From NCBI GenBank assembly GCA_034440115.1, contig JAWXBM010000001.1:29452-93451 (forward strand): 64,000 nt of DNA. The letters run 5' to 3'. Positions within the stretch are counted from its first letter, which is position 1, and each line of letters begins with the position of its first letter. This stretch comes from JAWXBM01 sp034440115 (GTDB taxonomy: Bacteria; Pseudomonadota; Gammaproteobacteria; Xanthomonadales; SZUA-36). Shown here piece after piece: positions 52,160-61,305 of this stretch. Both the position numbers and the translations under genes were made by a program. The notes under the pieces were generated by a model. It did no database searches, had not been told where the DNA came from, and was given only the letters and a program-made list of their open reading frames with translations.

Positions 52160-53218
52160 TTATACCACCTTGAGGATGTTGCCGTGTTCCACGTGAAACA
52201 CCGCCGGGTTGCCTTCCAGACCATTCGCTTGCACACCCGTGATCCACACCTGGCTGGCGCAGGACAACGCCTTTTGCAGCACTTCCCGGAAGTGACGCTG
52301 GTCGAACTCAGACGCCAGGTCATCCAACAAAATAACCGGGTCCTGACCAGAGCGCTTGAGCAATTCAGCCTGGCTCAGCAACAAGCAGGCAGCCACGTTT
52401 TTCTGCTCGCCTCGAGACAGTGTGGATTTCACCGGTCTTCCATTCCTTTCCAGCAGAACATCCGCTCGATGCGGCCCGTCTTGACTCAAGCCTTGATCCA
52501 GATCCCGTTCACGGCCCGATTGCAAGGCTTCTGCCAAACTATCTGTCTTCCAACCTTTATGAAAACGCAAGCCAATATCCTGCAAACCAGCGTGATCGGA
52601 ATCCAGTTGCCGGCTGAACTCCGCTGTCAGATCCTCAAAATACCGTTGCCGATACGCGCTCAGTTGCTCTCCCAATGGCGCAATGATTTCGTCCAGGCTG
52701 TCAATGACTGCGGCCTGCCCCCATCGCAACGCCGCATTGCGCTGTTTCAGGCCGCGCGAATACTGCCGCCATGCGTCCAGAAAAAGAGGTTCCACGTGAA
52801 ACACTCCCCAATCCAGGTAGCGTCGACGACCCTCAGGTGAACCGCTTACCAGAGCGTGGCTGTTGGGCTCCATCAACACGATGGGCAGCGCCCTGGATAA
52901 CTCGCTCAGTAGCACAACATCCTGGCCATCTTTACGAGCCCGCCAGTTTTTTTTGCTACGTTCCAGGCCCAGTCGAAGTGTTTCTTCGCCGTCGCGGGCT
53001 TCCAAGAATACTCGGAAATTTTCTGCCTGGTAGCGAATCAGCTCAATGCTGCTGGTGGTTCGGAAGGACTTGCCGCGCGATAACAGGAATAAGGCCTCCA
53101 GCAGACTGGTCTTGCCGGCGCCGTTTTCTCCATAGAAATAATTGAGACCCAACTCGGGTTGGAACTCAACGACCTCGAGGTTACGAAAGTTTTCTATCCT
53201 TAGGTGCGTGATGTACAA
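52160..53218 (-). CDS. recF: DNA replication and repair protein RecF
   Basis: RecF helps load RecA at gaps through RecOR. The 352-residue SMC-like ATPase has LRIENFRNLE at the start, the Walker A GENGAGKTSLLEA, the signature STLSRGEQKN near residue 267 and Walker B VILLDDLASEFD. Two parS-like palindromes are embedded in its coding sequence, both encoding FHVE (52185-52200 and 52788-52803). It sits 88 bp after dnaN and 174 bp ahead of gyrB on the same strand. Confidence 0.96.
   Translation of the reverse strand: MYITHLRIENFRNLEVVEFQPELGLNYFYGENGAGKTSLLEALFLLSRGKSFRTTSSIELIRYQAENFRVFLEARDGEETLRLGLERSKKNWRARKDGQDVVLLSELSRALPIVLMEPNSHALVSGSPEGRRRYLDWGVFHVEPLFLDAWRQYSRGLKQRNAALRWGQAAVIDSLDEIIAPLGEQLSAYRQRYFEDLTAEFSRQLDSDHAGLQDIGLRFHKGWKTDSLAEALQSGRERDLDQGLSQDGPHRADVLLERNGRPVKSTLSRGEQKNVAACLLLSQAELLKRSGQDPVILLDDLASEFDQRHFREVLQKALSCASQVWITGVQANGLEGNPAVFHVEHGNILKVV
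52185..52200. promoter_or_regulatory. parS: parS-like ParB-binding site 1
   Basis: TGTTCCACGTGAAACA matches the bacterial parS consensus TGTTTCACGTGAAACA at 15 of 16 positions, with the invariant CACGTG core. It lies in the 3' end of recF, 2.2 kb from the candidate origin. parAB is not in the window. Confidence 0.88.
52788..52803. promoter_or_regulatory. parS: parS-like ParB-binding site 2
   Basis: GGTTCCACGTGAAACA matches the same consensus at 14 of 16 positions. It lies within recF, 603 bp from site 1 and 1.6 kb from the candidate origin. Confidence 0.85.
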
Positions 53219-53306
53219 ATACCGCTATCCTTGGGCGCTTAACCGCAGCCGACCATTCCCGCCCGCTACTGAGCGGCTATTGGCCCGCTTGCGCTTGATA
53301 CGAAAA

Positions 53307-54413
53307 TCAAAGCTTCAGCGGCATGACCACATGCTGATCCGGGCTTCCGCCCAGAGAAGAAATCAGGCAACTGCTGTTGGCATCGCGCATTTCCAACACA
53401 ATTTCTTCTGCTTCCAGCGCATTAAGTGCGTCGAGCAGATAGGTGACATTGAAACCAACGGCCATCTGGTCAAAAGTTAAATTGGCTTCCAGTTCTTCCT
53501 CCGCCTGCTCCTGCTGTGGATTATGAGCCATGATTTTGAGCGTTTTGCCAGCGGCTTCGAGGCGCACGCCTTTGTATTTTTCGTTCGACAGAATAGAGGC
53601 GCGTTGCAGCGCCAGAATCATCGCGCCGCGGTTCAGCACCATTTTTTTCTCGGTTCCCACCGGCACAACCGCTTGATAGTCCGGGAAACGGCCATCGATC
53701 AACTTGGAGGTCAGCACCAAACCGCCCTTGATCAGCCGAATGTGATTCTTGCCCAAGCCCAGTTTCACTGTCTTATCGGAGTCATCCAGCATGCGCGACA
53801 ACTCCAAAACACCCTTGCGCGGCACAATGATCTGCCGGTTCTGGCCAATATCCAGCTTGCCATCGTGATCACATACCGCCAACCGGTGCCCATCGGTGGC
53901 CACGGTGCGTAAGCCGCCATCCTTGAATTCAAACAACAAGCCATTCAGGTAATAACGCACATCCTGATTAGCCATGGCAAAAGACGTCTTATCCAGCAGC
54001 TTTTTTAACTTATCTTCTTGAATTTCAACAGTTTCTATGGATTCAACCTGATCTGTTGCGGGGAATTCATTGGCCGGCAGTGTGGCCAACGTATAGCGGC
54101 TACGGCCTGCTGAGAATGTAAGTTTCTCAACCTCCAGGCTGACATTGATCTTCACCCCATCGGGCAACATGCGGATGATATCCAACAGCTTTCGCGCGGG
54201 TGCCGTGATTTCGCCATCCTGGCTGACATCGGCACTGGCTTCTGCAATCATTTCCACTTCCATGTCGGTACCGGTAATAACCATCCGGGAGTTTTTGGAA
54301 TGGGCCTGGATTAAGAAGTTGGCCAAAACCGGTAAGGTCTGGCGTCTTTCCACCACACCAATAACCTGGCTCAGTGGTTGCAGAAAACTTTCACGAGAAA
54401 TACTGAATTTCAT
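53307..54413 (-). CDS. dnaN: DNA polymerase III beta subunit (sliding clamp)
   Basis: The 368-residue clamp encircles DNA and tethers the replicative polymerase. It starts MKFSISRESFLQPLSQVIGVVERR and shows LPVLANFLI, GRSRYTLATLPANEFP, RYYLNGLLFEF, ATDGHRLAVC and the C-terminal clamp-loader contact region ending VVMPLKL. Its length matches E. coli DnaN (366). It lies directly after the candidate origin, in the order dnaA-dnaN-recF-gyrB. Confidence 0.98.
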   Translation of the reverse strand: MKFSISRESFLQPLSQVIGVVERRQTLPVLANFLIQAHSKNSRMVITGTDMEVEMIAEASADVSQDGEITAPARKLLDIIRMLPDGVKINVSLEVEKLTFSAGRSRYTLATLPANEFPATDQVESIETVEIQEDKLKKLLDKTSFAMANQDVRYYLNGLLFEFKDGGLRTVATDGHRLAVCDHDGKLDIGQNRQIIVPRKGVLELSRMLDDSDKTVKLGLGKNHIRLIKGGLVLTSKLIDGRFPDYQAVVPVGTEKKMVLNRGAMILALQRASILSNEKYKGVRLEAAGKTLKIMAHNPQQEQAEEELEANLTFDQMAVGFNVTYLLDALNALEAEEIVLEMRDANSSCLISSLGGSPDQHVVMPLKL

Positions 54414-54646
54414 ACCGGTACCTTTCCTTTTTATTAATCTATTTATATATATAACAGTAGTAGTAATAGGGCCTGTGGATATCAGGATAACACGATTATA
54501 TATTTTAAAATCAATAACATAAAACTATTTTTTCTGTCAGCAACTAGTGGCTGTTCATGTGGGTGGCCTGTGGATAACTCGAGCCTTCGAAAGTACCCAC
54601 AGCTTGCTAACCAGCCATACATAAAGCAATCACCGACTGATACACA
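54414..54646. other. oriC: Candidate chromosomal replication origin (dnaA-dnaN gap)
   Basis: This 233-bp gap is far richer in A and T than its surroundings (roughly 54431-54540, including TTATATATATAAC and ATTATATATTTTAAAATC). It holds DnaA boxes: perfect TGTGGATAA at 54569-54577, TGTGGATAT at 54474-54482 (one mismatch), and TACCCACA-type at 54593-54601 (two mismatches). The AT-rich stretch lies between the first two, as expected for an unwinding element. The gap upstream of dnaA is the alternative and has one perfect box. Confidence 0.65.
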
Positions 54647-55951
54647 TCAGGCCGTCAACTGGCGTAACAACTTGGCCTTGTCTTCCCGCAAACGCCCATC
54701 CGTGGCGCACAACTCCTCAATTCTACGACATGCATGCAGCACGGTGGTATGGTCGCGACCACCAAAAGCAGCACCGATTTCAGGCAGGCTGTGTTCGGTT
54801 AATTCTTTGCACAGCGCCATAGCCATCTGTCGCGGCCGCGCAATGTTGCGCGTACGGCGTGGTGACAACAGGTCAGCAACACGCAATTTGTAATATTCCG
54901 CAACGGTTTTCTGCGTATTTTCAATGGTAATCTGCCGATCATGCACCAACAACAGATCGCGCAAAACTTCCTGGGCAAAGGCTTCGTTAATGGGTCGCCC
55001 GGTAAAGCGAGAGTTGGCATAGAGCGTATTAAGAGCCCCCTCAAGATCCCGTACATTGGAACGGATACGACGCGCCAGCAGGAATGCCACTGACTCATCC
55101 AATGCCGCGCCCCGCTCTTGTGCTTTGTTCAGCAGAATGGCTACCCGGGTTTCAAAATCCGGCGGCTCGATGGCCACGGTCAAGCCCCAGCCAAAACGCG
55201 AGCGCAAGCGGGCTTCCAGGCCGTCGACTTCCTTGGGATAGCGGTCGCAGGTCAGGATGATCTGTTGTTTACTGTCCAGCAAGGCATTGAAGGTGTGGAA
55301 AAACTCCTCCTGGGTGCGGTCCTTGCCGGCAAAAAACTGAATATCGTCAATCAGCAGGGCGGCAGCAGAACGATAATGCTGTTTGAACACATCAATGGTG
55401 TCGCGTCGCAAAGCCTGGATCATTTCGCTGACGAAACGTTCGGAATGAAGGTAAAGCACCTTGGCGCCCGGATTGTGTTGGTGTATCAGGTTGCCGGCCG
55501 CATGCAGCAAATGGGTCTTGCCCAGGCCGGTGCCGCCATACAGTAGCAGCGGGTTGTAAGCCAGGCCGGGCTTTTGCGCCACCTGTTGCGCTGCAGCAAA
55601 ACCCAGCTCATTGGACTTACCCTGAACAAAATTGCTGAATTGGTAACGACTGTCCAGGCCCGTGTCGAACGGTTTTCTGCTGGTGGCCGTCCTGGCTTTG
55701 CCCGGTTCGCGGCTATTGGCCACCTCCACAATGACCGAGTCACGGGCGGATCCCAGGTGCTCGTAAATATCACGAATCCGCTCCAAATGGTTGAGCGCGA
55801 TGTAGTCGCGCACATACGTATTGGGTGCGGTCAACACCGTTTGGCCTTTGGCGGCCTTGGGTTGTAAAGGCCTGATCCAGGTATTCAAATCTTCAGCCGG
55901 AAGCTCCCGTTCCAGGTAGCTCAGACAGGTTTGCCAGTGATTTTGGGCCAT
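54647..55951 (-). CDS. dnaA: Chromosomal replication initiator protein DnaA
   Basis: The 434-residue initiator has domain I (HWQTCLSYLERELPAEDLNTWIRPL), a short domain II, the AAA+ domain with Walker A YGGTGLGKTHLLHA and Walker B LLIDDIQFFAGKDRTQEEFFHTFN, and the C-terminal DnaA-box reader with ARPRQMAMALCKELTEHSLPEIGAAFGGRDHTTVLHAC. It binds DnaA boxes at the origin and melts the DNA. It precedes dnaN on the minus strand and is divergent from rpmH. Confidence 0.98.
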   Translation of the reverse strand: MAQNHWQTCLSYLERELPAEDLNTWIRPLQPKAAKGQTVLTAPNTYVRDYIALNHLERIRDIYEHLGSARDSVIVEVANSREPGKARTATSRKPFDTGLDSRYQFSNFVQGKSNELGFAAAQQVAQKPGLAYNPLLLYGGTGLGKTHLLHAAGNLIHQHNPGAKVLYLHSERFVSEMIQALRRDTIDVFKQHYRSAAALLIDDIQFFAGKDRTQEEFFHTFNALLDSKQQIILTCDRYPKEVDGLEARLRSRFGWGLTVAIEPPDFETRVAILLNKAQERGAALDESVAFLLARRIRSNVRDLEGALNTLYANSRFTGRPINEAFAQEVLRDLLLVHDRQITIENTQKTVAEYYKLRVADLLSPRRTRNIARPRQMAMALCKELTEHSLPEIGAAFGGRDHTTVLHACRRIEELCATDGRLREDKAKLLRQLTA

Positions 55952-56103
55952 CTGTTGTCTTGTGGGCCTTCCCGCCAGGGTTGTTCTTGGTTCTGCTCAG
56001 GGTGGTAACCGCCGGTGAGCCACTGCCATTGTGTGCCGGGCTATAGGATCGGTTCAGTACTTGCCAACCTCAAGGGCATCCCGGGCCGCCAAGTCTAACG
56101 TGC

Positions 56104-56112
56104 TGTGGATAA
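56104..56112 (+). promoter_or_regulatory. DnaA box in the rpmH-dnaA gap
   Basis: TGTGGATAA is a perfect DnaA box in the 350-bp gap between dnaA and rpmH. It may serve dnaA autoregulation or origin function. A one-mismatch box, TTTTCCACA, lies at 56518-56526 beyond rpmH. Apart from these, the gap holds the divergent promoters, which I cannot pin to a position. Confidence 0.65.
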
Positions 56113-56301
56113 CTTGACCACAAGAATACAAAGTGAGCGGCAAAAGCAAGCCTGCCCGCGATTTAAGTACCGTACGGGCTTGTCGGCACGGGCGTCAGCA
56201 GTTACAATTCGGCTCTTTTGTCGATTAGTTTGGCATGGGTCGGGTGGTAATGATTTACCCCTTGTCCCTTGGTCCACCCAGATTCAGTAAAGGAATTTGT
56301 C

Positions 56302-56436
56302 ATGAAACGTACATTTCAACCGAGCCTATTGGTTCGCGCTCGCCGTCACGGCTTTCGTGCTCGCATGGCCACTCGTGGTGGCCGCGCCGTCCTTTCCGCG
56401 CGCCGCGCCAAGGGTCGCAAGCGCCTGAGTGCTTGA
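56302..56436 (+). CDS. rpmH: 50S ribosomal protein L34
   Basis: The 44-residue basic protein starts MKRTFQPS and has HGFRARMATRGGRAVL and RRAKGRKRLSA, the L34 pattern. The segment SLLVRARRHGF departs from the usual SNLKRKRxHGF. It is a late-assembly protein of the large ribosomal subunit. Ribosome site AAAGGA lies before the ATG. It starts the rpmH-rnpA-yidC-mnmE block. Confidence 0.96.
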   Translation: MKRTFQPSLLVRARRHGFRARMATRGGRAVLSARRAKGRKRLSA

Positions 56437-56631
56437 TCCCTTTGCTTTGACTGGTATGCTTTGCTGAACGCCCGAACCCAACGCAGCCAGTTCCGGCCGG
56501 TGTTTTTCACAACCGGGTTTTCCACAGTCAGGCCTGCACCCCGGATTCGCGTAAATTCATGTTGTGATCAGTGCTTTTACAGTTTGCCTGGTTAAATCAG
56601 GCAGCGCCCTCGGCCAGGAAGCAGCCCCGGA

Positions 56632-56991
56632 ATGAGTCTCCCGCGCCAGTACCGCCTGACCGAGAAACGGGCTTTTCGCGAAATCTTTGAAAAGCCCTGC
56701 GTTGTCTCCGATCCCTGCTTCAAGATTCTGGCCAAGCCCAATGGCCAGGATTATTCCCGGCTGGCGTTGGCCGTGTCGCGCAAAGTGGATAAACGGGCGG
56801 TGCAGCGTAACCGGCTCAAGCGTCTCATTCGTGAAAGTTTCAGACAGCACATTGTTGCAGGCGCTCTTTCCACAGCAGCAGACTTCATGGTCTTGCCACG
56901 CCAGCAAGCCGTCACCATATCCAACGAAGAAGTATTTGAGCGACTGGGTGGGCTTTGGAACAATGTCAGTCGAAAACTCATGTCTGCCTGA
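56632..56991 (+). CDS. rnpA: Ribonuclease P protein component
   Basis: The 119-residue protein assists the catalytic RNA in maturing the 5' end of tRNAs. It has RLTEKRAFREIFEKP at the start, the SRLALAVSRKVDKRAVQRNRLKRLIRESFR motif that includes the RNR box, and DFMVLPRQQA. AGGAAG lies about 10 nt before the ATG. Normally yidD overlaps or follows this gene, but only 80 bp separate it from yidC here. Confidence 0.95.
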   Translation: MSLPRQYRLTEKRAFREIFEKPCVVSDPCFKILAKPNGQDYSRLALAVSRKVDKRAVQRNRLKRLIRESFRQHIVAGALSTAADFMVLPRQQAVTISNEEVFERLGGLWNNVSRKLMSA

Positions 56992-57071
56992 AACGCTGGC
57001 AGTAAGATTTCTAACGCACACCACTTAACCGTCAACATACAGCACAAGCAGCAGGATCAGGAAAACAATTC

Positions 57072-58787
57072 ATGGATAACCTCAGACCGGTGTTACTGAT
57101 CAGCTTGGCCTTTCTGGGCTATTTGATGTGGCTGGAATGGCAAAAGGATTATGCACCGATTGCGGCCCAACCGGCGGCACAGGCGCTTGAAAGCCCACAG
57201 CAATCAGGCCAGAACACGGGCAGCGAAATTCCTTCGGCAGGAAACACAGACGCGGCCGATCTGCCCCGGGTCGGCGACCTGCCAGGCAGTGGAGATCCGC
57301 TCAACGAAAAGCCCGAAGCCACCACGCGGGCGCCAAGCGAGGTGGTGCATGTAACCACCGACGTGTTGGAAGTTGAAATCGATTTGATCGGCGGCACGGT
57401 AGTCAGCACTCGCCTGCTGGACTACCCCATCGATTTGGACAACCCGGCAGAAAAAGTTCACCTGCTGCGCCGCGATGGCCCCAATCCGTTTATCGCCCAA
57501 TCCGGCTTACTGTCTTCACAAAGTGCACCAAACCACGCCAGTGTCTATCAATCAGCTAAGATGAGTTACACCTTGCAGGGAGGTGCAGATGAGATCAACG
57601 TGCCGCTGAGCTGGCAATCCGAAGATGGCGTACAGGTAATTAAAAACTTTGTTTTCCGCCGCGGTGATTACTCAGTTGACGTTCTGCACCAGTTGCAAAA
57701 CCAATCTTCGGCGGCTTGGGCGGGTAACCGTTACGATCAGTTGCAGCGCTCGGTTTCCCCTGAAGAAACCAAGAGCAGTTTTACCAATCCCGGCTCTTAT
57801 TCGTTCACCGGTATCGCTTTCTACAGCCCGCAAGACAAGTTTGAAAAGCTGGCCTTTGATGATGTCAGTGATGAGCCTTTCAACAAGACGTACGCAGGTG
57901 GCTGGCTGGCCATGATCCAGCATTACTTCTTTGCTGCATGGATTCCGCCTGGTGATGAGGTGGCGACCTACTCCACCAAGGAAATCACCGCACAAGGCCA
58001 ACCGCGTTATCTGGTGCGCAATGTTTCACCGGCTTATACCGTTGCGGCCGGGCAACAGCAGACTTTCAGCAGCCGACTTTATCTGGGTCCGAAACTTCAA
58101 GAACAGTTAGAAGCGGTTGCACCAGGGCTGGAGTACACCGTTAACTACGGCATATTCACCGTGTTTTCCAAGCCGCTATTCTGGCTGTTGTCGCATATCC
58201 ATAACATCGTGGGTAACTGGGGCTGGGCTATCCTTTTGCTCACCGTTTTGATCAAGGCGGCCTTCTTCAAGTTAACTGAGGCGCAGTACAAGTCGATGGC
58301 GCGCATGCGTAAACTGCAGCCGCGCATTGAACAGCTCAAAGAGCGCTATGGCGATGACCGCCAGCGCATGAGCCAGGCCATGATGGAAATGTACAAGACC
58401 GAAAAGGTCAACCCACTGGGCGGCTGTTTACCCATACTGGTACAAATCCCGATTTTTATCGCGCTGTACTGGGTGCTGCTGGAGTCTGTGGAATTGCGCC
58501 AGGCGCCGTTCATCCTGTGGATCGACAACCTGTCCGTGCGGGACCCTTTCTTCATATTGCCGGCACTCAATGCCATCTTCATGATCTGGACCCAGAAACT
58601 CACGCCCATGGCGGGCATGGATCCCTTGCAACGTAAAATGATGAGCATGATGCCAGTGGTATTTGCTGTCATGTTCGCTTTCTTCCCGGCCGGTCTGGTG
58701 CTTTACTGGGCTACCAATGCGGGCCTGTCTCTGGCTCAGCAGGTGTATATCACGCGTAAAATCGAAGCCGGTACGGACAAGAAATAG
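57072..58787 (+). CDS. yidC: Membrane protein insertase YidC
   Basis: The 571-residue insertase folds and inserts inner-membrane proteins alone or with Sec. It has the first membrane helix (residues ~4-17), a Pro/Glu-rich linker, the large periplasmic beta domain, and the conserved C-terminal helices (WGWAILLLTVLIKAAFFKLTEAQYKSMARMRKLQPRIEQLKERYGDDR, PLGGCLPILVQIPIFIALYWVLLESVELRQAPF, and the last helix before KIEAGTDKK). The hydrophilic-groove Arg is in TVLIK-type helix 2 position as Lys in this sequence, a substitution often seen. Confidence 0.96.
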   Translation: MDNLRPVLLISLAFLGYLMWLEWQKDYAPIAAQPAAQALESPQQSGQNTGSEIPSAGNTDAADLPRVGDLPGSGDPLNEKPEATTRAPSEVVHVTTDVLEVEIDLIGGTVVSTRLLDYPIDLDNPAEKVHLLRRDGPNPFIAQSGLLSSQSAPNHASVYQSAKMSYTLQGGADEINVPLSWQSEDGVQVIKNFVFRRGDYSVDVLHQLQNQSSAAWAGNRYDQLQRSVSPEETKSSFTNPGSYSFTGIAFYSPQDKFEKLAFDDVSDEPFNKTYAGGWLAMIQHYFFAAWIPPGDEVATYSTKEITAQGQPRYLVRNVSPAYTVAAGQQQTFSSRLYLGPKLQEQLEAVAPGLEYTVNYGIFTVFSKPLFWLLSHIHNIVGNWGWAILLLTVLIKAAFFKLTEAQYKSMARMRKLQPRIEQLKERYGDDRQRMSQAMMEMYKTEKVNPLGGCLPILVQIPIFIALYWVLLESVELRQAPFILWIDNLSVRDPFFILPALNAIFMIWTQKLTPMAGMDPLQRKMMSMMPVVFAVMFAFFPAGLVLYWATNAGLSLAQQVYITRKIEAGTDKK

Positions 58788-58902
58788 CAGCATAGCTCGG
58801 TGTCTTCGTTAATCTGACTCTTGCTTGTCAGCAGACCTGTGCGGGATGATGATCCGCCCAAAACTATTCAAGCACTTACTCATGATGACCCAGGCTCACA
58901 GC

Positions 58903-60255
58903 ATGAACATCGATACCATTTGCGCGGTGGCCACACCGCCGGGCGTGGGTGGCGTGGGTATCGTGCGCTTGAGTGGGCCTTCCTCAGCGACCATCGCAGA
59001 AAAAATTTGTGGCTTATTGCCGCCCCCCCGGCACGCAGCATTTGTCAGCTTCAGAGACAAATCCAAACACTGTATTGACCAGGGCTTACTGCTTTATTTC
59101 CAGGCACCGGCTTCCTTTACCGGTGAAGATGTAGTGGAGCTGCAGGCGCACGGTGGGCCACTGGTGCTCAACATGCTGATGCGCAGGGCCCTGGAGCTGG
59201 GTGCCCGTGTGGCCCGACCCGGGGAGTTTTCCGAGCGGGCTTTTCTCAACGACAAGCTGGACCTGGCACAGGCAGAAGCCATTGCAGACCTTATTGAGTC
59301 TGGCACTGAAGCTGCCGCTCGTGCGGCGCAGCGTTCGCTTTCCGGCGAGTTCTCAAAACAGATTGCTGGCTTGCAGGAAAAACTCACGGCTTTGCGGGTG
59401 TACGTTGAAGCGGCAATCGACTTTCCGGATGAAGAGATTGATTTCCTCGCCGATGGTGAAGTGCTGGCCCGTTTGGATGCCAGCGGCCAGGCTTTGCTAA
59501 CCCTGCTGGCTGCAACCCGCCAGGGTCAGATCCTCAGGGATGGTATCTGGATGGCCATCGTTGGCCGGCCCAATGCCGGCAAGTCCAGCCTGTTGAACGC
59601 CTTATCCGGCCAGGATAGGGCTATCGTTACCGAAATTCCCGGCACCACCCGCGATATTTTGCGTGAATCCATAGAAATAGATGGCATACCGGTTCACCTG
59701 GTCGACACCGCTGGAATTCGCCCTACGGAGAACCCTATCGAAGCTGAGGGTGTGCGTCGTGCCCGGGAAGCATTACTGGCGGCGGATCTGGTCTTGCTGG
59801 TGGTTGATCAATTTGGTGATATTGCAGAGCAACTGTCCCTGCTACAAGAGTTGCCTGACCCGGAACGGGTGATCGTGGTGTTCAACAAGGAAGACCTGCA
59901 ACTGGCTGATTGGGATGAGCGGGCCATGCGAGCCCAGGTTAACGCCAGCAGTATCAGTATCTCGGCAAAAACCGGCATGGGCTTGCAGAAACTACGCAGC
60001 ATGGTTCGTACCGCAGTCGGCGCCACGGAACAGACGGACGGGCTGTTTTCTGCCAGACAAAGGCATGTGGATGCGCTGCGCCGAGCTACCGCGCACCTGG
60101 CCCAGGGTAAGCGACAATTGTTGCACAGCGCAGCTTTGGAAATTCTTGCTGAAGAGCTTCGTCTGGCGCAAAAAGCCCTTTCCGAAATTACCGGTGACGT
60201 GTTGCCGGATGATCTGCTGGGAGCTATTTTTGCCAGCTTTTGTATTGGCAAGTAG
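58903..60255 (+). CDS. mnmE: tRNA modification GTPase MnmE
   Basis: MnmE with MnmG adds carboxymethylaminomethyl to wobble uridine at C5. The ~450-residue protein has the N-terminal tetrahydrofolate-binding domain (DTICAVATPPGVGGVGIVRLSG), the G domain at about residues 220-370 with GRPNAGKSSLLNAL, the switch GTTRD, DTAG and the NKED specificity motif, and the C-terminal CIGK with the essential Cys. ATG 58903 matches the family start; ATG 58885 is possible. mnmG and parAB do not follow it here. Confidence 0.95.
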   Translation: MNIDTICAVATPPGVGGVGIVRLSGPSSATIAEKICGLLPPPRHAAFVSFRDKSKHCIDQGLLLYFQAPASFTGEDVVELQAHGGPLVLNMLMRRALELGARVARPGEFSERAFLNDKLDLAQAEAIADLIESGTEAAARAAQRSLSGEFSKQIAGLQEKLTALRVYVEAAIDFPDEEIDFLADGEVLARLDASGQALLTLLAATRQGQILRDGIWMAIVGRPNAGKSSLLNALSGQDRAIVTEIPGTTRDILRESIEIDGIPVHLVDTAGIRPTENPIEAEGVRRAREALLAADLVLLVVDQFGDIAEQLSLLQELPDPERVIVVFNKEDLQLADWDERAMRAQVNASSISISAKTGMGLQKLRSMVRTAVGATEQTDGLFSARQRHVDALRRATAHLAQGKRQLLHSAALEILAEELRLAQKALSEITGDVLPDDLLGAIFASFCIGK

Positions 60256-60281
60256 CTGGGTTATCCAACAGAATAGAAGGC

Positions 60282-61154
60282 ATGATGGAAATCAAGAGCC
60301 ATTTTGAAACGGTTACCGGAACCTGGACCTATTTGGTAGCAGACACTGTCAGCGGCAAAGCTGCCTTGATCGACCCCGTACTGTTATTCGACCCGGTCTC
60401 GGGCCACAGCGACAGCAGTTATATCCAAGGCATACTGGATGAGGCCGAGCAGCTTGGTTATCAACTGGATTGGGTTATCGAAACGCACGTACACGCCGAC
60501 CATCTATCAGCAGCGCGTTTTGTCTGCCAGGCCAGTGGAGCCAAACTGGCCGCCAGTCATGCGGTGCGCGCAGTACAAAAGAACTTTGTCGCCGTTTTTA
60601 ATCTGGAGGATGTGCCCACCGATGGCAGTCAGTTCGATCGTTTGTTATTCGAAGGCGATGTGCTGGAACTCGGTGATTTGCGTCTCCAGGTTCTGGAAAC
60701 GCCCGGACACACACCGGACGGCATCAGCCTCTTGGTTGAAGACGCAGCCTTTATCGGCGACACCTTGTTTGCCCCTCCGCGCGGATCAGCGCGTTGTGAC
60801 TTTCCTGGTGGGGGCGCCGGAATATTATTTGATTCAGTACAAAAACTCTACGCCCTGCCGGAACAAACCCGGTTGTTTCTTTGCCATGATTATCCAACAG
60901 AAGGTCAAGCAGCTACGGCCAGCATTACCGTTGCAGAAAGTCGTAGCCAGAACATTCATATCAAAGCGGAGACCAGTCGCGAGGATTTTATCGCCCTGCG
61001 CGAGGGCCGGGACGCCAAACTTTCTTTGCCGCGATTGATATTGCCATCAGTGCAATTCAATTTACGTGGCGGCCAGGAAATAGCACCTGAAAACAACGGT
61101 GTTACTTATTTGAAAATCCCATTGAATAAAGCATTCAAGAATAGTCTCGCCTGA
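60282..61154 (+). CDS. Metallo-beta-lactamase fold hydrolase, persulfide dioxygenase-like
   Basis: The ~290-residue protein has the metal site ETHVHADHLSA near residue 66, TPGHTPDG, GDTLF with a downstream Cys-Asp-Phe-Pro-Gly-Gly (RCDFPGG), and the final CHDYP. These features are shared with ETHE1-type persulfide dioxygenases and the Blh/bigR-associated group that oxidise glutathione persulfide to sulfite using non-haem iron. A TusA gene lies convergent 152 bp away, which supports a sulfur role. The function is inferred from motifs and context. ATG 60282 or 60285 may be the start. Confidence 0.82.
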   Translation: MMEIKSHFETVTGTWTYLVADTVSGKAALIDPVLLFDPVSGHSDSSYIQGILDEAEQLGYQLDWVIETHVHADHLSAARFVCQASGAKLAASHAVRAVQKNFVAVFNLEDVPTDGSQFDRLLFEGDVLELGDLRLQVLETPGHTPDGISLLVEDAAFIGDTLFAPPRGSARCDFPGGGAGILFDSVQKLYALPEQTRLFLCHDYPTEGQAATASITVAESRSQNIHIKAETSREDFIALREGRDAKLSLPRLILPSVQFNLRGGQEIAPENNGVTYLKIPLNKAFKNSLA

Positions 61155-61305
61155 TCCCCGAAAAGTCTCGTATTACAGTCTGGGTTAATCTGGCGCCTTG
61201 GCGTTCATGCAAACCAATGCGACTCAGCCTCGAAGAATTGGCTCCTTGAAAAAACAGTTCTGGCTAAAATCAATATTTCTCGCATACGGCACCAGCTGGT
61301 GTGGC

